NCBI RefSeq assembly: GCF_964340395.1
Contig: NC_135551.1
Span: forward strand, 13,491,003 to 13,555,002
Reading direction: 5' to 3'
Length of the DNA: 64,000 nt
Source of the DNA: Glandiceps talaboti
Taxonomy: Eukaryota; Hemichordata; Enteropneusta; Spengelidae
Shown: positions 1 through 11,840 of the stretch, in pieces
How positions within the stretch are numbered: the stretch's first letter is position 1
Layout of the letters: the number at the start of each line of letters is the position of its first letter
Position numbers and translations under genes: made by a program
The notes under the pieces: model-generated
Databases searched by the model: none
Told to the model about the DNA's origin: nothing
The model's input: the letters and a program-made list of their open reading frames with translations, nothing else

Positions 1-363
1 TTCATTGTATGCACCACATTTATATATCCCATTGTCGTCAAGAACTACTCCTGTAAAAGTGATATTGTACTCTCCTTGGTTACGATCAATGTGTATCAAA
101 ACACGTAGTATGTCGTCTCCAAACGTATTAACAAATTCATCAAAAGCATAAATTATGTTGTCCTTATACCATACAAGTGTCTGGTTAGCTTCTACACTAT
201 CAAAAGTACAAACAAGTGTTACATCTTCACCAAAGTCGACAGTGATATCGCTTTGATGGCGTACAATCCTTTGCTGACTCACACCTGACAACAAGGTTGA
301 AATAACCAGGAATATCTTAGATGTTTTTAAGTAGTAAGTAACGGTCCAACTTGTAGACGACAT
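1..363 (-). CDS. R1: N-terminal part of an Ig-domain receptor, cut by the window edge
   Basis: The minus-strand frame opens with ATG at 361-363 and stays open for 121 codons to the window edge, so the gene continues outside. I translated it by hand. Residues about 14-29 are hydrophobic and look like a signal peptide or signal anchor. A V-type Ig domain follows: first cysteine near residue 52 (VTLVCTF), tryptophan near 65 (LVWYKD), and the DxGxYxC signature DDNGIYKC with the second cysteine near 116. Same strand and fold as the receptors at 2.5, 8.3, 12.7 and 42-54 kb, but its sequence is too diverged to call it a close paralog. Whether it has more Ig domains, a membrane segment or a tail cannot be seen. 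Start choice rests on the adjacent hydrophobic segment. Confidence 0.75.
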   Translation of the reverse strand, partial: MSSTSWTVTYYLKTSKIFLVISTLLSGVSQQRIVRHQSDITVDFGEDVTLVCTFDSVEANQTLVWYKDNIIYAFDEFVNTFGDDILRVLIHIDRNQGEYNITFTGVVLDDNGIYKCGAYNE

Positions 364-1384
364 TATGGCTTTGTTGTGTCGAGGATATGGTGACTGCAGT
401 AATAAGTCAATATATATTGTTACATTCCGTAACACCAGAAGGGTACACAAATGGAAATACTACTGTATGCCTTACCCCAGGGTATTACTTTACACTCTCT
501 TCTAGTCTACCATGTAGATTGGTTGCAGCACATTGCTATAATTCCCGTCTAAATACACTGCAAACCTAAACAATACATATACTATCCGACATATAACTGT
601 CTTACCAATTACATGAGTCAGCGTTCGGTAGCCACCCAAATATATGACGTGGTATAAGGAAACACATATACTTATGACGCAGTAACAAACAACACAAGCC
701 TGATAGAACGACAATGTACGTTGGAGAATGTGTGACCTAGTCACCTCATCAGAATAACAAAAGACCACGAGGGGTCACGCTATTACTGGGGGACACACTA
801 GACCACCTTGGTATGAATATAAAAGAATATCAATGTTAATAATTCGATGTAATAATCAACATTTAATTAATAATACGTACAGAAAATGGCAGAACAAGCC
901 GTAACCATGATATTCAGCCTTTGGAAACATGAGACAAAACTTATCAGCTATATGTCTTAGAAATAAATTTGTTGTGCAATTCTGTAGTGACTCAAGAAAA
1001 GTTGCTTGGGCTCACAAGGTCCATTTAAGGTAACATATCAAGGTAACGTCAACCGATATATACTGGCAGATAGACCATAACCGATTTCGCAGCAGTGGGG
1101 TTTAGAGTCGTGGCAGCGATGGGATACTAACCTCACACAATAATGGTAAGTTATATAATATAATACGTCAAAATAAAATGTTATCTTCCTCATTTTCTAA
1201 AATTTGGCTCTCCCGCCTCCCGAGCAAGGGTATGTAAAAAGTTACACCCCCATTCCCACAGCCCTCCTCCAATCCCCTGTGCAATTATTGATTCAGAGAT
1301 CCCTAATCACTGCCTGTACGGTTTCGTGAAGTCATTGCTTTAAGTCGAAAGTACAAATAACGTATTTACACTCGTGGTAGCAAA
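364..1384. other. Intergenic, upstream side of R1
   Basis: No convincing coding potential on either strand; open frames here are short and lack domain signatures. It should contain the R1 promoter, but I see neither the ATCCGGG element nor the TGACGTCA site found upstream of other receptor genes. Confidence 0.5.
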
Positions 1385-1718
<334 letters not shown>

Positions 1719-1974
1719 TAAGGAACAGGTTGTAATGTACGAAGTCGGCCTTTCTTCCAATTCCAAAGTAAAAAATACTAATAAGCGATGTTTTGGTGCG
1801 TAGCACACCTTCAAACTATGGCAGACACACCGGCAAATTAACTACGCATGCCCGAACAAAAGGAAATACAGTTATGTGATCAAAGGGAATGTAGAATAAA
1901 TTTAACAAGGTAAACAAAGAACATGGTCAATTGTGTGTGCCAGATGGTTCATAATCACTAAGTCACACACACTT

Positions 1975-2324
<350 letters not shown>

Positions 2325-2538
2325 TAGGTAACGGATATATTGTTAAAAAATAAAAAATTACATTAAGATAAATTTACATAGATTTCACATTCCCTAAATG
2401 AACAAATTTGAATTTAAGAATTTGTTTTGAATTCAATTTAAAATATTGTAAGGCAAGTTTGTTGTAGTTCACATTGCAATTTTTTTTAATATTCTTATTG
2501 TTCATATTTTAGATCTACATATTTGTCCACTAATACTG

Positions 2539-4191
2539 TTATTTTATCTGTATTTGTGCGTATATAGTTTTGTCCGATTCTGATAATATAGGCCTTGGAG
2601 ATTTCTTTCCATCAGTTGGATTTGCGAATTCTAGATCTGCATAGACAAGCCCCTCTACGTTCTTCTTCGCCGCAACTTGTGTCTTATCGGTTGTGTCTCT
2701 GTCGGATACAGTGTTAGCGAGCGTTTCGTACGGACTTTCCTTATTCGTTTCGGTCGAAGCAGCGGCGTAATTGCTCGTTCTGGGGACATCGTTATGTGAT
2801 CTTGGAGGAACCGTCCCAATTGTTTCATAATGCGGAGAAGTGTTTGTTTGATTCATACCATTTCTTTTCTGAGGTTCTTCATTTGAATTTGTCTCGGATT
2901 GCTTTACCCCGTCACACCTACTTGCATTATTGATACCGGTCATAGGATTGTCAACCGCTCCAAGATCAACAGTTTCCTCGGGATTGCCTTCCGTGTTGTG
3001 TTTACGTGATCTCAGTATACAAATTATCAGAACGGCGGCTATGATTATCAACACTAATAACACGCCTCCCGCTATGATGTATATTTGAACACCATTTGAT
3101 GTTGACCCTTGAACAGCTCGGCTTTCCTTACCTTCAACTATACTACTAGTAGTCAGAGTTTGTTGGGATATGGGTAAACTTGACGTAACGGCAGCTGTTG
3201 TTTGTACATTCACAACAATGGAACTTCTTGCAATGCCACTCCCGACACTGTTATTCGTGGAACAGGTAACAATAGCGCCATCATCGTCAATGGTTACTCC
3301 CGAAATTTGTAGAATTTCAGTGTCGTTTCGAAAGTTAAAGCGACCGGGGTTAATCGCTATAATTGCTCCATTTAACATCCAAGTGAACGTATTTACAGAG
3401 GGATTAGCATTTGCATTACAATGGAACTCTATTGTTTCTCCAACGCCACTAACTCTGGGCGTAGCAGGTATTATATCAACTATTGGTTTGTATTGAATAT
3501 TGAAGGGACCAAGCGTGCATCTTTTGTTTACCATGACATCTGAATGCGACATTTCACAAGCGAAAATTTGGTCACTTTCGTTTCGCCTAGGTGTCCAGTT
3601 TATCTTGACATACACATTTTCACTGTCCGACCACTCGACTTGTTGCATTGTTTCAACGTCACTGGTCGTAAGCCAGGTCAAAGAGACGGGAGGGTCACTG
3701 ACACTGGCGTTACAAAATAAACTTACAGTTTCGCCTTCAGTGACGCTGTTTGATTCCAATAAACAGTCAGGACCAGTTATCACAGTGAGAACAGCAGGTT
3801 GGGATAATGTTAACGAATTCTGATCATCTATAGCTCCGCAATGATAGGAACCAGAGTCAAAAGGAATAACGTCTTCAATTCTCAAATTATATACCCCAGC
3901 TACAGCGTCGTCGCCATCGTCAGTAACAGTCGTTCGTGAAACGTCCACTCGTGAGGGTGTATTATAAACAACGTATCCATCGGAAATGAAACCGTTTTCT
4001 TTTATCCAGCTAACTTTATACCCCGTTTCTAGTCCATCAACGGTACAGTTCAGCTGGACGTTGCTACCTGCATAGATAACAGTATCAACGGGTGTGGTCG
4101 TTAGTGTTAGGACTGCTCCTGATTGACCAGCGAGAAATCCGCAAATCAAAGTAAATGCCAAAGTCAGCTTGGTTGTAATTAACACTTCCAT
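2539..4191 (-). CDS. R2: three-Ig transmembrane receptor with ITIM/ITSM-type tail
   Basis: Intact 550-codon frame. Order: signal peptide about 1-26; Ig1 V-like (Cys49, Trp62, DSGSYHC ending at Cys118); Ig2 (Cys160, Cys212); Ig3 I-set/C2-like (Cys258, Cys310); a Thr/Ser-rich stalk about 331-365; membrane helix about 368-392 followed by RSRK, giving a type I membrane protein. Extra cysteines 143 and 225 flank Ig2 and recur in the paralogs. The tail carries SPYETL (Tyr488), LVYADL (Tyr517, inside KNVEGLVYADL) and the near-C-terminal TIYAQI (Tyr544). The first two fit the ITIM consensus [ILVS]xYxx[ILV], the last fits the ITSM consensus TxYxx[VI]. SH2 phosphatases or adaptors binding there is known for vertebrate receptors with these motifs; here it is inference. 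One exon encodes everything, unusual for Ig receptors. Most diverged of the full-length members. Confidence 0.9.
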   Translation of the reverse strand: MEVLITTKLTLAFTLICGFLAGQSGAVLTLTTTPVDTVIYAGSNVQLNCTVDGLETGYKVSWIKENGFISDGYVVYNTPSRVDVSRTTVTDDGDDAVAGVYNLRIEDVIPFDSGSYHCGAIDDQNSLTLSQPAVLTVITGPDCLLESNSVTEGETVSLFCNASVSDPPVSLTWLTTSDVETMQQVEWSDSENVYVKINWTPRRNESDQIFACEMSHSDVMVNKRCTLGPFNIQYKPIVDIIPATPRVSGVGETIEFHCNANANPSVNTFTWMLNGAIIAINPGRFNFRNDTEILQISGVTIDDDGAIVTCSTNNSVGSGIARSSIVVNVQTTAAVTSSLPISQQTLTTSSIVEGKESRAVQGSTSNGVQIYIIAGGVLLVLIIIAAVLIICILRSRKHNTEGNPEETVDLGAVDNPMTGINNASRCDGVKQSETNSNEEPQKRNGMNQTNTSPHYETIGTVPPRSHNDVPRTSNYAAASTETNKESPYETLANTVSDRDTTDKTQVAAKKNVEGLVYADLEFANPTDGKKSPRPILSESDKTIYAQIQIK

Positions 4192-5162
4192 AGTACCCTG
4201 ATAGACAATTAGGGTCTAAACAGGACATACACAAATGACTCCATTCTCCACTAAGCTATAATGGTGTTGGTAACGTTGAAAGTGAACGTGAGCAAGTATA
4301 CCTGTTTCGACTTCCGGTATAATAACATTGCCCTTGGACAAAACCACGTGACCCACTGACCGTATATAACAACAATGCCGTTTACGTAAGAGTAACAAAG
4401 CGATGAGATCAATCCCTGGGGTAACACCGTTGTGTCGTACCTTGTATTTGGCACGGATGAATGTTTTCGTTATTTATGCGGCGGGTACAGACAGTGGTGA
4501 GCTCCGAGAGCTACCGTTTTAATAGTACATGTAAGTCAACAATCATAGTCTGGGCTTTCGAAGATTCCAGTGAGCCTACAACTTACCGTGAGGGACTGTG
4601 GGAGCACAGTGCGTCGAACCTAAGGAGCTAATACCCAACCTCTTCGTTCTTAATTCCAAATAATACCCGTCCCTGTCCACGTTTACTACGGGGTTTGCTA
4701 TTCCGGTCCTGTACCATAAAGAGAGGGCATCCCCTTGTATGTGCGCCAACTCTACGGCATTATTGGTATTCTTTTCAGCTAATTGCATTTCCTTCAAGAA
4801 TGTTTTATGGATGAAGGAATATTTATAGGTGTTGTTTACCATGAATCGTTGCCATTATCAAAATTACTGAGAAATGGAATTTTAATTTATTTAATGTTTA
4901 TTTGATAATTCTATTTTTCAATGACTTGAACAAAGTGTACCCATCTGTAGATTATTTGTTTCTCATCAGATTAATTATAGGAAATAAATGATACAATTGA
5001 ACCGAATCAGATTTTAAAGTATGAATAACTGTCATAAAGTGATACGGATTGTTCTTATACTTTGTTCAATTGTGTAAATGCAAAAGTCAGAACAACAACT
5101 GGAATGATATATAATTGCATTGAGACGATGATTGTCACGTTGCGTAGTAATAAATAAGAACA
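4192..5162. other. Intergenic, upstream side of R2
   Basis: No gene recognised. The ATCCGGG element seen before R3-R6 is not found near the R2 start codon. An open frame at 4576-4842 (minus) has no domain signature and I do not call it. Confidence 0.5.
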
Positions 5163-5450
5163 TGTATGTATGTATGTATGTATGTATGTATGTATGTATG
5201 TATGTATGTATGCATGCATGCATGCATGCATGCATGTATGTATGCATGTATGTATGTATGTATGTATGTATGTATGTATGTATGTATGTATGTATGTGTG
5301 TATGCATGCATGTCTGTGTGTCTGTGTGTATGTATGTATGTATGTATGTATGTATGTATGTATGTATGTATGTGTGTGTGTATGTATGTATGTATGTATG
5401 TATGTATGTATGTATGTATGTATCTGTCTGTCCGTCTGTCTGTCTGTCTG
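5163..5450. repeat. (TATG)n with TGCA/TGTG variants, ending in (TCTG)n
   Basis: About 290 bp of tetranucleotide repeat. Long open frames in all phases (MYVCMYVC type) are artefacts of the repeat. The following gtccagtgagatcgcgtgaa resembles the sequence after the tetranucleotide tract in the composite family at 28.8 and 36.1 kb, so this may be a decayed member. Confidence 0.95.
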
Positions 5451-6525
5451 CCTATTTGTGTTTAATTGTGTCCAGTGAGATCGCGTGAAACTGATGACCG
5501 AGAAATTAGGATGTAAAAAACATCTGAAACTAATGAGATGTTATCGTTGAACAAATTCAAAGTATAAAGAACGAAAATTAAAGAATGTTATTTATTTTCC
5601 ATTGTGCAATGGCAATGAATGAAATAGTTGCATATGAAACAAGACCAAACATTCACTTTCATTTCCATATAATTATGAATTTAAAATAAATCGCATTTTG
5701 CACTACGATTGCATTAAAACCATCCATACCATGTCCTAATTTAAAAACTCACTAAGGAAGAGGATCGTCTTTAAAAAAATATAATGTTATAATGCTATAT
5801 TAAGCTTTTCAACTTCTTATGTGTACTTGAAAAATTGATATAGATGTCAACGGGTAGCAGCACCATGTGTTTATAGTATCGAAATATGATTTGAAAATAA
5901 TTAGAACCGAGTCACAATGTGCAGCCTTTCGCCTTTAATCCCTTCTTAATCATCAACCCCAAATATTATATCTGAAACATTTCCATGACAACATTAGTTT
6001 TGAATATAGATCATGCTTTATTAAATCTTGTTATGCTTCATATGGTTGGGGCGTTTTTTCCGGATAAATTCGTCGCAGGTGGCGCACTCACAATTTAAAC
6101 ATACCACTTAGAAAATTTCGTCGGACACCGCTGAACCTGTTTTAGTCACGTGATATGTATTTTTCTATGTTGCAATGTAGCCATGCAAGAATAATACTTT
6201 AGACTTGTCGTCTAATTACAAATATTGAGGAAAAACGCGTAATTGCTCAACGTATTTACTAAACTCTATGCGTGTATTTACACCAGACTGTAATGGGTAT
6301 GTGTTACATTAGTACTCCTTCATGTGTATTTTGTTTTCATTGTGATAGAGTCGACACGTCTGCTGAAGTTTTTTCCTAATATATCTACCCATCTTGTAGT
6401 TTCAAATATGTGTGTCATCTACTACCACACTTACGGCAATGTCTTGATAGCAGATATCACTAAATTATCCTCATGACGGCTGTCGACTTAATGAAAAACG
6501 CATCTCAATCTCCGTGTCCTTATAA

Positions 6526-6770
6526 TAGGGAACTTGCAATCCAGACTGAGCATGCTCAGACGCAAAGGACTGTGGGACTATCAGTGGTTATCGTAATAAC
6601 TACACTGGAGCTATCAATAGAATAAACCTCCTATAAAGGTCATGCTAATTATAACCATGAAATGATTAGCTGTGGTTTACAAACTGTAACAATATAGTTT
6701 ACAATAATGATCGGCTGATTATCATATTTCCCTTGACGAAATTCAAGGTGGCAGGTTTGCAAGTTCCCTA
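6526..6770. mobile_element. MITE, copy A (TIR TAGGGAACTTGCA)
   Basis: About 245 bp bounded by inverted termini TAGGGAACTTGCA and TGCAAGTTCCCTA. Inside are GAGCATGCTCAGACGCAAAGG near the left end and paired AT-rich segments. Non-coding, so non-autonomous. The same element recurs at 7604-7850. The TA at each end may be the target duplication (Tc1/mariner-like), but this cannot be settled from two copies. Confidence 0.8.
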
Positions 6771-6837
6771 TTAAAAGATGTCCACTTTTGGTGGATTATT
6801 GAGTATGGCTATCATTGTTTGACATATTTTTGCACTT

Positions 6838-6896
<59 letters not shown>

Positions 6897-7603
6897 AACG
6901 AAAGGAGAAGTGAAAAGATTACACAATAAACTTTCCGGGTTCGTCAAATCATCATAAATGTAAATCTGACTACTAAAAATGAAAAAGGAAATGACGTCAC
7001 ACTTGGTTATATATATGCATGGTTTCATGTCTGCTGGGTCTTGAGATAACACGCTGAATACTCTTCCTGTGATTTACAATGCATCGGCTTTGTTGTATTT
7101 ATTTATGAATTCCTATATGCTTAATGGTTTCGTTAGGGCATTTCCTGCTCATACACGATACCAGGATTCTTTTTCGTATTACCACAGACCATAATTGTTT
7201 CTGACGTCACACAAAACGGATTCAATGGAGGCACAAGTTGAGCTTATATTTGAAGTGTTTAACTCAAGTGAAAGTACTGACATAAAACCTCAAAACTATA
7301 TTCTAAACACTATTCTATTGAACTTTTTGTGTCTGATTCTCCTCTGGCATTGTTGAATTGATTGCATATTAGAGATTTTCCGTCTAATGTGAAAATTGCG
7401 CCATCGTACATCGTTTATGAGTTATTTATATCTTGATTTGGGTTAAGTCATTTCAAGGTTAAATATGCGTTTGTAAGTACATTACTGCGAATACCTTGTA
7501 TTCAGTAAATATGCAGTAACAGGTATGAAGAAAAATGCAGAAATTCATTAGTTTATGAGGCCAATGTAAAGGACAATGAATGTCAGCCATATGGGGAAGC
7601 AAT

Positions 7604-7850
7604 ATGGAACTTGCAGTCCAGACTGAGCATGCTCAGACGCAAAGGATTATGGGATTATCTGTGGTTATCGTAATACCTAGTCTGGAGCTACCGATAAAAT
7701 TAACCTCCCATAATGGTCAGGGTGACGATGAATTGATTATTTGTGGTTAAAAACAATGTAACATTATGGTTTACAATACTATTTGAATAGTAGTTATTAA
7801 CACATTTCCCATAATGCTACATTCAACATGGCGGGTTTGCAAGTTCCCTA
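7604..7850. mobile_element. MITE, copy B of the 6526-6770 element
   Basis: Same orientation and layout as copy A: GAGCATGCTCAGACGCAAAGG near the left end and GCAAGTTCCCTA at the right. The left terminus carries a substitution (TATGGAAC for TAGGGAAC). Internal sequence has diverged, so the copies are not a recent local duplication. Confidence 0.8.
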
Positions 7851-8314
7851 TTAGAGTGGGCGTATGAATGAGAATGTGTTATTTATCTTGGATTTTTAAT
7901 TTATAAAACAACTTTTCTATATTTTCCTACTTGAAAAATATATGCGAAACAACATATAGCAATATGCTCTAGTTTGTAACTCAATAAATTGCAAAAAAAT
8001 AAAAGACAATGTCTGCAAAAGTGACATATAGTCTAGTAAGGACACTATTAAACATCATTTTACTTCTTTTTTAGCTTTTAGTTGAACTACGAACATGAGC
8101 TTTGTCGACACTGTTTCACATTTTTGTTCGAGTAGAAAAAAAAACATGGTTGAAACCTAAAAGTCCCAAATATAGTATCCATTTATCATCCATATGCATA
8201 TGGCCACTTTAAAAGGAGACTTCTAAAACATATGCATACGTCATAAAATAGTGAAAGGCGTGGCACGGTGTGGTGTTCCCTTGGATTGGAATAGGCATTA
8301 TATGACTGTTTTGT

Positions 8315-10084
8315 TCAAACGTTCACCTGTGCATAGACTGTTGCCTCGTCCTCTTCAATCACCATGTGCGATTTTCGACCCTTTCTGTCGTTTGGGCCGA
8401 TTTGAGTGTTCGTTAAATCTAAGTCAGCGTATGTTAGCCCTTCCACGTTCTTCATAGTTGCAATATCTTCAGTGCTCGGTTGACAAATGTGTTTTGTATC
8501 GTCGGCCACAGCAGTAGTTGAGTAGACACCGTCGGGCTCGTTAGATGGACTGTCATCGTTATGGATTCTACGTTGATTACGCGAGACAACTGGGTATGGA
8601 TGATGACTTCCGTGAGCATCATCGTCACCGTCTCTGTGCATGTCTCCAGCATTTTGTAACTTAAATGAAGTATACCTGTTTTCGTTGTCACGTGCATATT
8701 TATAACTCTCAGTGTTATCGGCATTACCTTCATCAGATTTTCTTGAAGACCGATCATTCCGCCGTCTAATTAAACAAGTACACGTTACAAGGATAACTGC
8801 AATGACTACTAACACAGCCGCACAAGCTATGCCACCGACGATAAAACCGATGTTGTCTTTCTTTGAGTTTACCGGCACGTAGGATGCGTTGTTAGTGCTT
8901 GTAGATTGCGTATCACCCATGAAGTCTGTATGCACTGCAGACCATGACCCCGTACTTGGTAAGGTCACAGAAGCTGGTAATGATATGCGTATATCTAAAC
9001 TTGCAGTACCATCTCCCGTGCCGACACTATTTGTCAGTTTACACGTTACTGTGTGGATGCCGTTTTCATCTGAACTCAGGCTAGAAATATGGAGAATTAG
9101 GTGATCGATCTGAAATCGCTCGTTGTTAGTAGTAATGGCCTGGTTGTCATAATACCAAACAACACTAGATATTTTAGGGTTTGCTTTTCCAATACATTTG
9201 AAAGTGACAATGTCTGTATCTTGCATCACAGGTACGTGTACTGGGTCAAGTGTTACTATTGGTCGATGTAGAATATCAAATGGTCCTAATGCACATCCTC
9301 TATTCGGTGAAAGGCCAGGGTGTTGTATAGAACAGAAAAACACAGGTCTTTGTGTGTACTCACTCATGATTGGTGTCCAGTCGTAATTGGCGTAAACTAA
9401 CCTGTCTTGGGTCCTGTTAGTGGAATTGGTGAGCACCAGGGTTCCTGTGTCGTCATTCATACTCCAAAATAGTTTGACTTCTGGTACGCCAGGATATGAG
9501 AGACAGTTAAAGTGACGAATTTCACCAACTGTGATGTTAACTGATTGAGTAGTTATATCATTGTAATCAGTCATATTACAGCGTGGATACTCTGCACCTG
9601 GAATCACGTACACGTTGATTGTAGCATTTCGTGATCTTCCTCCTGGTATATCAGCACGTGCAGCGGTATCCTGTAGAACGGCACACTGATATAGACCACT
9701 GTCCATTGCAGCTGTATCTGATGTGACATCATTTATCTGCAGTGTGTATTCTAAAGGTTTATTAGCATATACAGGTATTCTGTACCTACCATGGTGTACA
9801 ATATTGCCCAAACCAGACATTATACTTCTACCTTTACTGATAGTAATACCGTTCTTAATCCACACTATCAATAGGCCATGATCCGGTTCGATGTCACTCT
9901 TTAGTTGGCAAGTAAGGAATATCTGAGATTTCTTTGAATCACTTCCATGTACAAAGAACACTGTCTTATCCTCTGGTTCGTCTTCAAACACTTCGGTTCC
10001 ATCGACGACACACTCGAAATCCAAATAGCATGCAAACAATAGCCCAACGTGGGTCAACGCTATTAAATAGTTTATATTCATCAT
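8315..10084 (-). CDS. R3: three-Ig transmembrane receptor with ITIM + ITSM tail
   Basis: Intact frame. It is open upstream to an ATG at 10156, but I place the start at the MMNINY methionines (10084) because paralogs R5 and R6 begin the same distance before the shared E-P-x-D segment, and the shared ATCCGGG element then lies about 85 bp upstream. Numbered from the 10156 ATG (613 residues): Ig1 Cys83/Cys158 (MDSGLYQC), Ig2 Cys218/Cys275, extra pair Cys193/Cys288, Ig3 Cys321/Cys372, membrane helix about 435-463, then RRRND. The tail has KNVEGLTYADLD (Tyr576, ITIM) and the C-terminal TVYAQV (Tyr608, ITSM). Many N-x-S/T sites in the ectodomain suit a glycosylated surface protein. Closest relative is R4. 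A cell-surface inhibitory or adhesion receptor is inferred. Confidence 0.9.
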   Translation of the reverse strand: MMNINYLIALTHVGLLFACYLDFECVVDGTEVFEDEPEDKTVFFVHGSDSKKSQIFLTCQLKSDIEPDHGLLIVWIKNGITISKGRSIMSGLGNIVHHGRYRIPVYANKPLEYTLQINDVTSDTAAMDSGLYQCAVLQDTAARADIPGGRSRNATINVYVIPGAEYPRCNMTDYNDITTQSVNITVGEIRHFNCLSYPGVPEVKLFWSMNDDTGTLVLTNSTNRTQDRLVYANYDWTPIMSEYTQRPVFFCSIQHPGLSPNRGCALGPFDILHRPIVTLDPVHVPVMQDTDIVTFKCIGKANPKISSVVWYYDNQAITTNNERFQIDHLILHISSLSSDENGIHTVTCKLTNSVGTGDGTASLDIRISLPASVTLPSTGSWSAVHTDFMGDTQSTSTNNASYVPVNSKKDNIGFIVGGIACAAVLVVIAVILVTCTCLIRRRNDRSSRKSDEGNADNTESYKYARDNENRYTSFKLQNAGDMHRDGDDDAHGSHHPYPVVSRNQRRIHNDDSPSNEPDGVYSTTAVADDTKHICQPSTEDIATMKNVEGLTYADLDLTNTQIGPNDRKGRKSHMVIEEDEATVYAQVNV

Positions 10085-10168
10085 GAGTAATAAAGGCCTA
10101 CTGCCACTTGCAGTGAAAAATGTGACATATATGATATAAACGTGTATAAATACCAACCCAGTACTTCC

Positions 10169-10182
10169 TCAATCCGGGTATA
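10169..10182 (-). promoter_or_regulatory. Shared upstream element of R3 (plus strand TCAATCCGGGTATA)
   Basis: The same string precedes R5 (44691) and R6 (48329), with a variant before R4 (14561). It lies about 85 bp before the chosen R3 start, consistent with a promoter or 5'-UTR element. On the gene strand it reads ACCCGGATTGA, containing a GGA(T) core like an ETS-family site; that identity is inference. Confidence 0.5.
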
Positions 10183-11802
10183 AATTAAGCAAGGGTAACT
10201 TTCCAAAGGGAGTGGTGTCAGTCTACGTAATATCCTGTGGGGGTGTATTCTACAACACTTCATGTTATTGTTATTAATGACTATGAGTTTAATTTTAGGT
10301 CAGAAGTATGCACATGTAATTGTCAATGTCGGAAAACTGTTCGTGATCTCGGTAATCAGGTTCAGTAACTTTACAACTTCAATAATATATTAAATGTTCT
10401 TTGTTACACAACCAAATTACTTTTGTTCATGTCTACGTTTTAGCAACGTGATGAACAAGGGGATGGGAGAGGGGGACGGGGAGGAGACATTTAGTCATGC
10501 ATGCGATACTTTATTCACCACACCGCCTTCTATTGTTGAACAGGATACAATCGCCAGTTTGTCCCGCGCGAGTCAATAGCGTAACTTGGTTGTGTGTCAA
10601 AGAGCATTATGATAACCATTCTTGGTCGCACGCTTTACTCTAACATAACACGTGTACTACGTCGAAAATGACTTTAATGAAAATGCAATCTTCGTTAACA
10701 GAATTATTCTAACAGGCTCGGAGCGTTATAAACCGCAATGGATGAGTACGCGAGGGAGATTCACATATATGAAGATAGTTATTGAATGGAGATAAGTCTT
10801 CATTGAATTTCTAACCATCGACGGGGGGGGGGGGGAGTATTACTTAAAATTTTTGTCTTTTCTTCTTCTTTTTTTTTTGGGGGGGGGGGTATATATAAAT
10901 GGGTGTACATGGCAAAATGCTGTGGTTAAATGGGGAGGTGGAAAATTCAATAAATGTATAGTTATCCCCGACTGGTCATGTTTATATTTGTATTATTAAT
11001 GAGTAGTCATACTTCTCTTTATAGAAAAATAAATAAATAGTATAGATGTAATCCGATTACCTCCCATAATGGGCGGTTTTTAATTGTTATAAAAGATTAG
11101 CAAATTGAAGATTACTTGATTTGATACAGAGCTATGGAGGACTGGTATTGTATAGGCGAATCGGAATAAAACAGAGTGACCATGCAAAGATTATTGATAA
11201 ATATCGTACACAAATGTCAAATACATGAAGAGAAATATCAATTCCAAATGTTCTGTTGTTTCCAATAATTGATAATAGTGTTTTATATTAGCTGCGTTAG
11301 TACTTGCGAAGTACAAAGGTCTAGTAAATATAAGTTCCTATTTGTGTGGCTATTGTTACAAAAGCAAACAAACAAACAAGTAAACCCATAAAACAAGTCA
11401 AAAACAACAAAAAGCTACAAATAACCATTCATACCCATAAAATTGAACTTTGAAGCCAAAAGTGAATATGTGGAATTGAAAGCGTCACGCTCAGGCAAGT
11501 TGCATCGCCCCTCTCCTGGATCTATTCATTGTTATTTCTCATTAATATCGTACAGAATGTTTATCAAAATAGCGAAGCGTACGTAATTACTTATTAATAA
11601 TCTATGTGTTAAGTTACATGTACTTTCACGCTTTAATGCTCAAAATCTTGCTCAATGATCAAAACTCATCATATATGCAAATAATACATTAATATGCATA
11701 TGTCTGATACCAATTCAAAATCTAATATGTTCTTGCAATTACCATAACATATGTGTGGCAATTTTCCATAAAGAATAGAGTAGTAGTTCTTGAGATATCG
11801 TG

Positions 11803-11840
<38 letters not shown>

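Larger units (their letters stand above)
5451..8314. other. Intergenic between R2 and R3 with two MITE copies
   Basis: No coding region recognised. Contains the two MITE copies listed separately, a (TA)n tract at 6839-6893, and at about 7040-7200 a stretch recognisably similar to 12280-12450 (both contain gagataaca and tacacgataccagg). Those two stretches lie downstream of R3 and R4 respectively, so they are duplicated 3' flank. Confidence 0.6.

Noticed and set aside
3170-3823. Plus-strand frames of 107-108 codons inside R2
   Set aside because: Antisense shadows of the Ig domains; the same applies to plus-strand frames inside R3, R4, R5 and R6.
5032-5488. MYVCMYVC and HTYIHTYI open frames over 100 codons
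   Set aside because: Tetranucleotide arrays are open in several frames on both strands; the same holds at 19.2, 23.9, 27.2, 32.0-32.7, 36.1 and 61.8 kb.
10085-10156. Additional 24 N-terminal residues for R3
   Set aside because: Paralog leader length and position of the shared upstream element favour the MMNINY start; the longer form is open but unsupported.
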